DNA of 64,000 nt. It comes from Pedobacter soli. Its GTDB lineage: Bacteria; Bacteroidota; Bacteroidia; Sphingobacteriales; Sphingobacteriaceae. A program made the position numbers and the translations under genes. Shown here one piece after another: positions 63,952-64,000 of this stretch (position 1 is its first letter; the number at the start of each line of letters is the position of its first letter). The stretch is taken from contig NZ_FMZH01000004.1 of NCBI RefSeq assembly GCF_900101435.1, positions 436,615-500,614 of the forward strand, given 5' to 3'. The notes beneath the pieces were generated by a model, which was not told the origin of the DNA, ran no database searches, and saw only the letters and a list, made by a program, of their open reading frames with translations.

Positions 63952-64000
63952 TGCAAAGCAAAGTTAGGAATTAGATTCAGCTATGCTTTAGTATATTGAA

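Overview
The window reads as chromosomal DNA of a Bacteroidota bacterium, most likely a Sphingobacteriaceae member close to Pedobacter. The evidence is indirect: a thrS-infC-rpmI-rplT operon with a TACCTTTG-type -7 promoter element, UpxY-type antitermination in front of a polysaccharide operon, GLPGLI-like secreted proteins, SPII lipoproteins with Cys-Lys-Lys, AT-rich intergenic DNA, and several intergenic palindromic repeats of the kind seen in this family. No rRNA, tRNA, CRISPR array, insertion sequence, integrase or phage gene was recognised.

Bases 1-28,600 are mostly housekeeping. They hold the end of a B12-binding-type radical SAM protein, a cyclase with a small membrane protein, a very large TolB-propeller/amidohydrolase, RecQ, a UMF1-type transporter with a CCG-domain protein, a secreted Gly-rich protein, an acyltransferase, and the translation operon thrS-infC-rpmI-rplT. 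After these come YegP, a metzincin-like lipoprotein with a discoidin domain, an overlapping DnaQ-like exonuclease/CBS-DUF294 pair, and an M16 peptidase pair with one active and one apparently inactive member. A glycerol operon (glpD-glpK-glpF) with a divergent DeoR-family regulator and a lone receiver-domain protein close this part.

Bases 28,668-58,524 are a large Wzx/Wzy-type exopolysaccharide or capsule locus. It opens with a divergent NeuD/PglD-like O-acyltransferase, then an export lipoprotein (Wza-like) and a fused co-polymerase/tyrosine kinase (Wzc-like). A 352-base leader with two copies of a stem-loop repeat follows, directly before a NusG-like UpxY antiterminator. The long co-directional run behind it encodes a nucleotide-sugar dehydrogenase, flippase, two DegT aminotransferases, glycosyltransferases, a Wzy-like polymerase, a priming phosphoglycosyltransferase, an AsnB-type amidotransferase, a GINT1-like protein, a UDP-glucuronate 4-epimerase and a secreted family-1 pectate lyase. 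A tailoring sub-cassette comes next (glycosyltransferase, PhyH oxygenase, PLP enzyme, GNAT, two FemAB-like paralogues), and the locus ends with a CapD/WbpM-type dehydratase. The epimerase plus the lyase suggest a uronic-acid-containing polymer with its own trimming enzyme. The amidotransferase and the FemAB/GNAT genes suggest amide and acyl decorations.

Bases 58,653-60,135 hold a small HTH protein, a secreted barrel-like protein and an unknown 99-residue protein. Bases 60,319-63,951 are a leftward copper-handling cassette: a Cys/His-rich exported protein, an HMA plus DUF3347-like protein, and a multicopper oxidase with a Met-rich segment and a CopB-like C-terminal extension.

The two places most worth a second look are the repeated stem-loops in front of the UpxY gene, which are candidate antitermination recruitment sites, and the tailoring sub-cassette with twin FemAB-like proteins.
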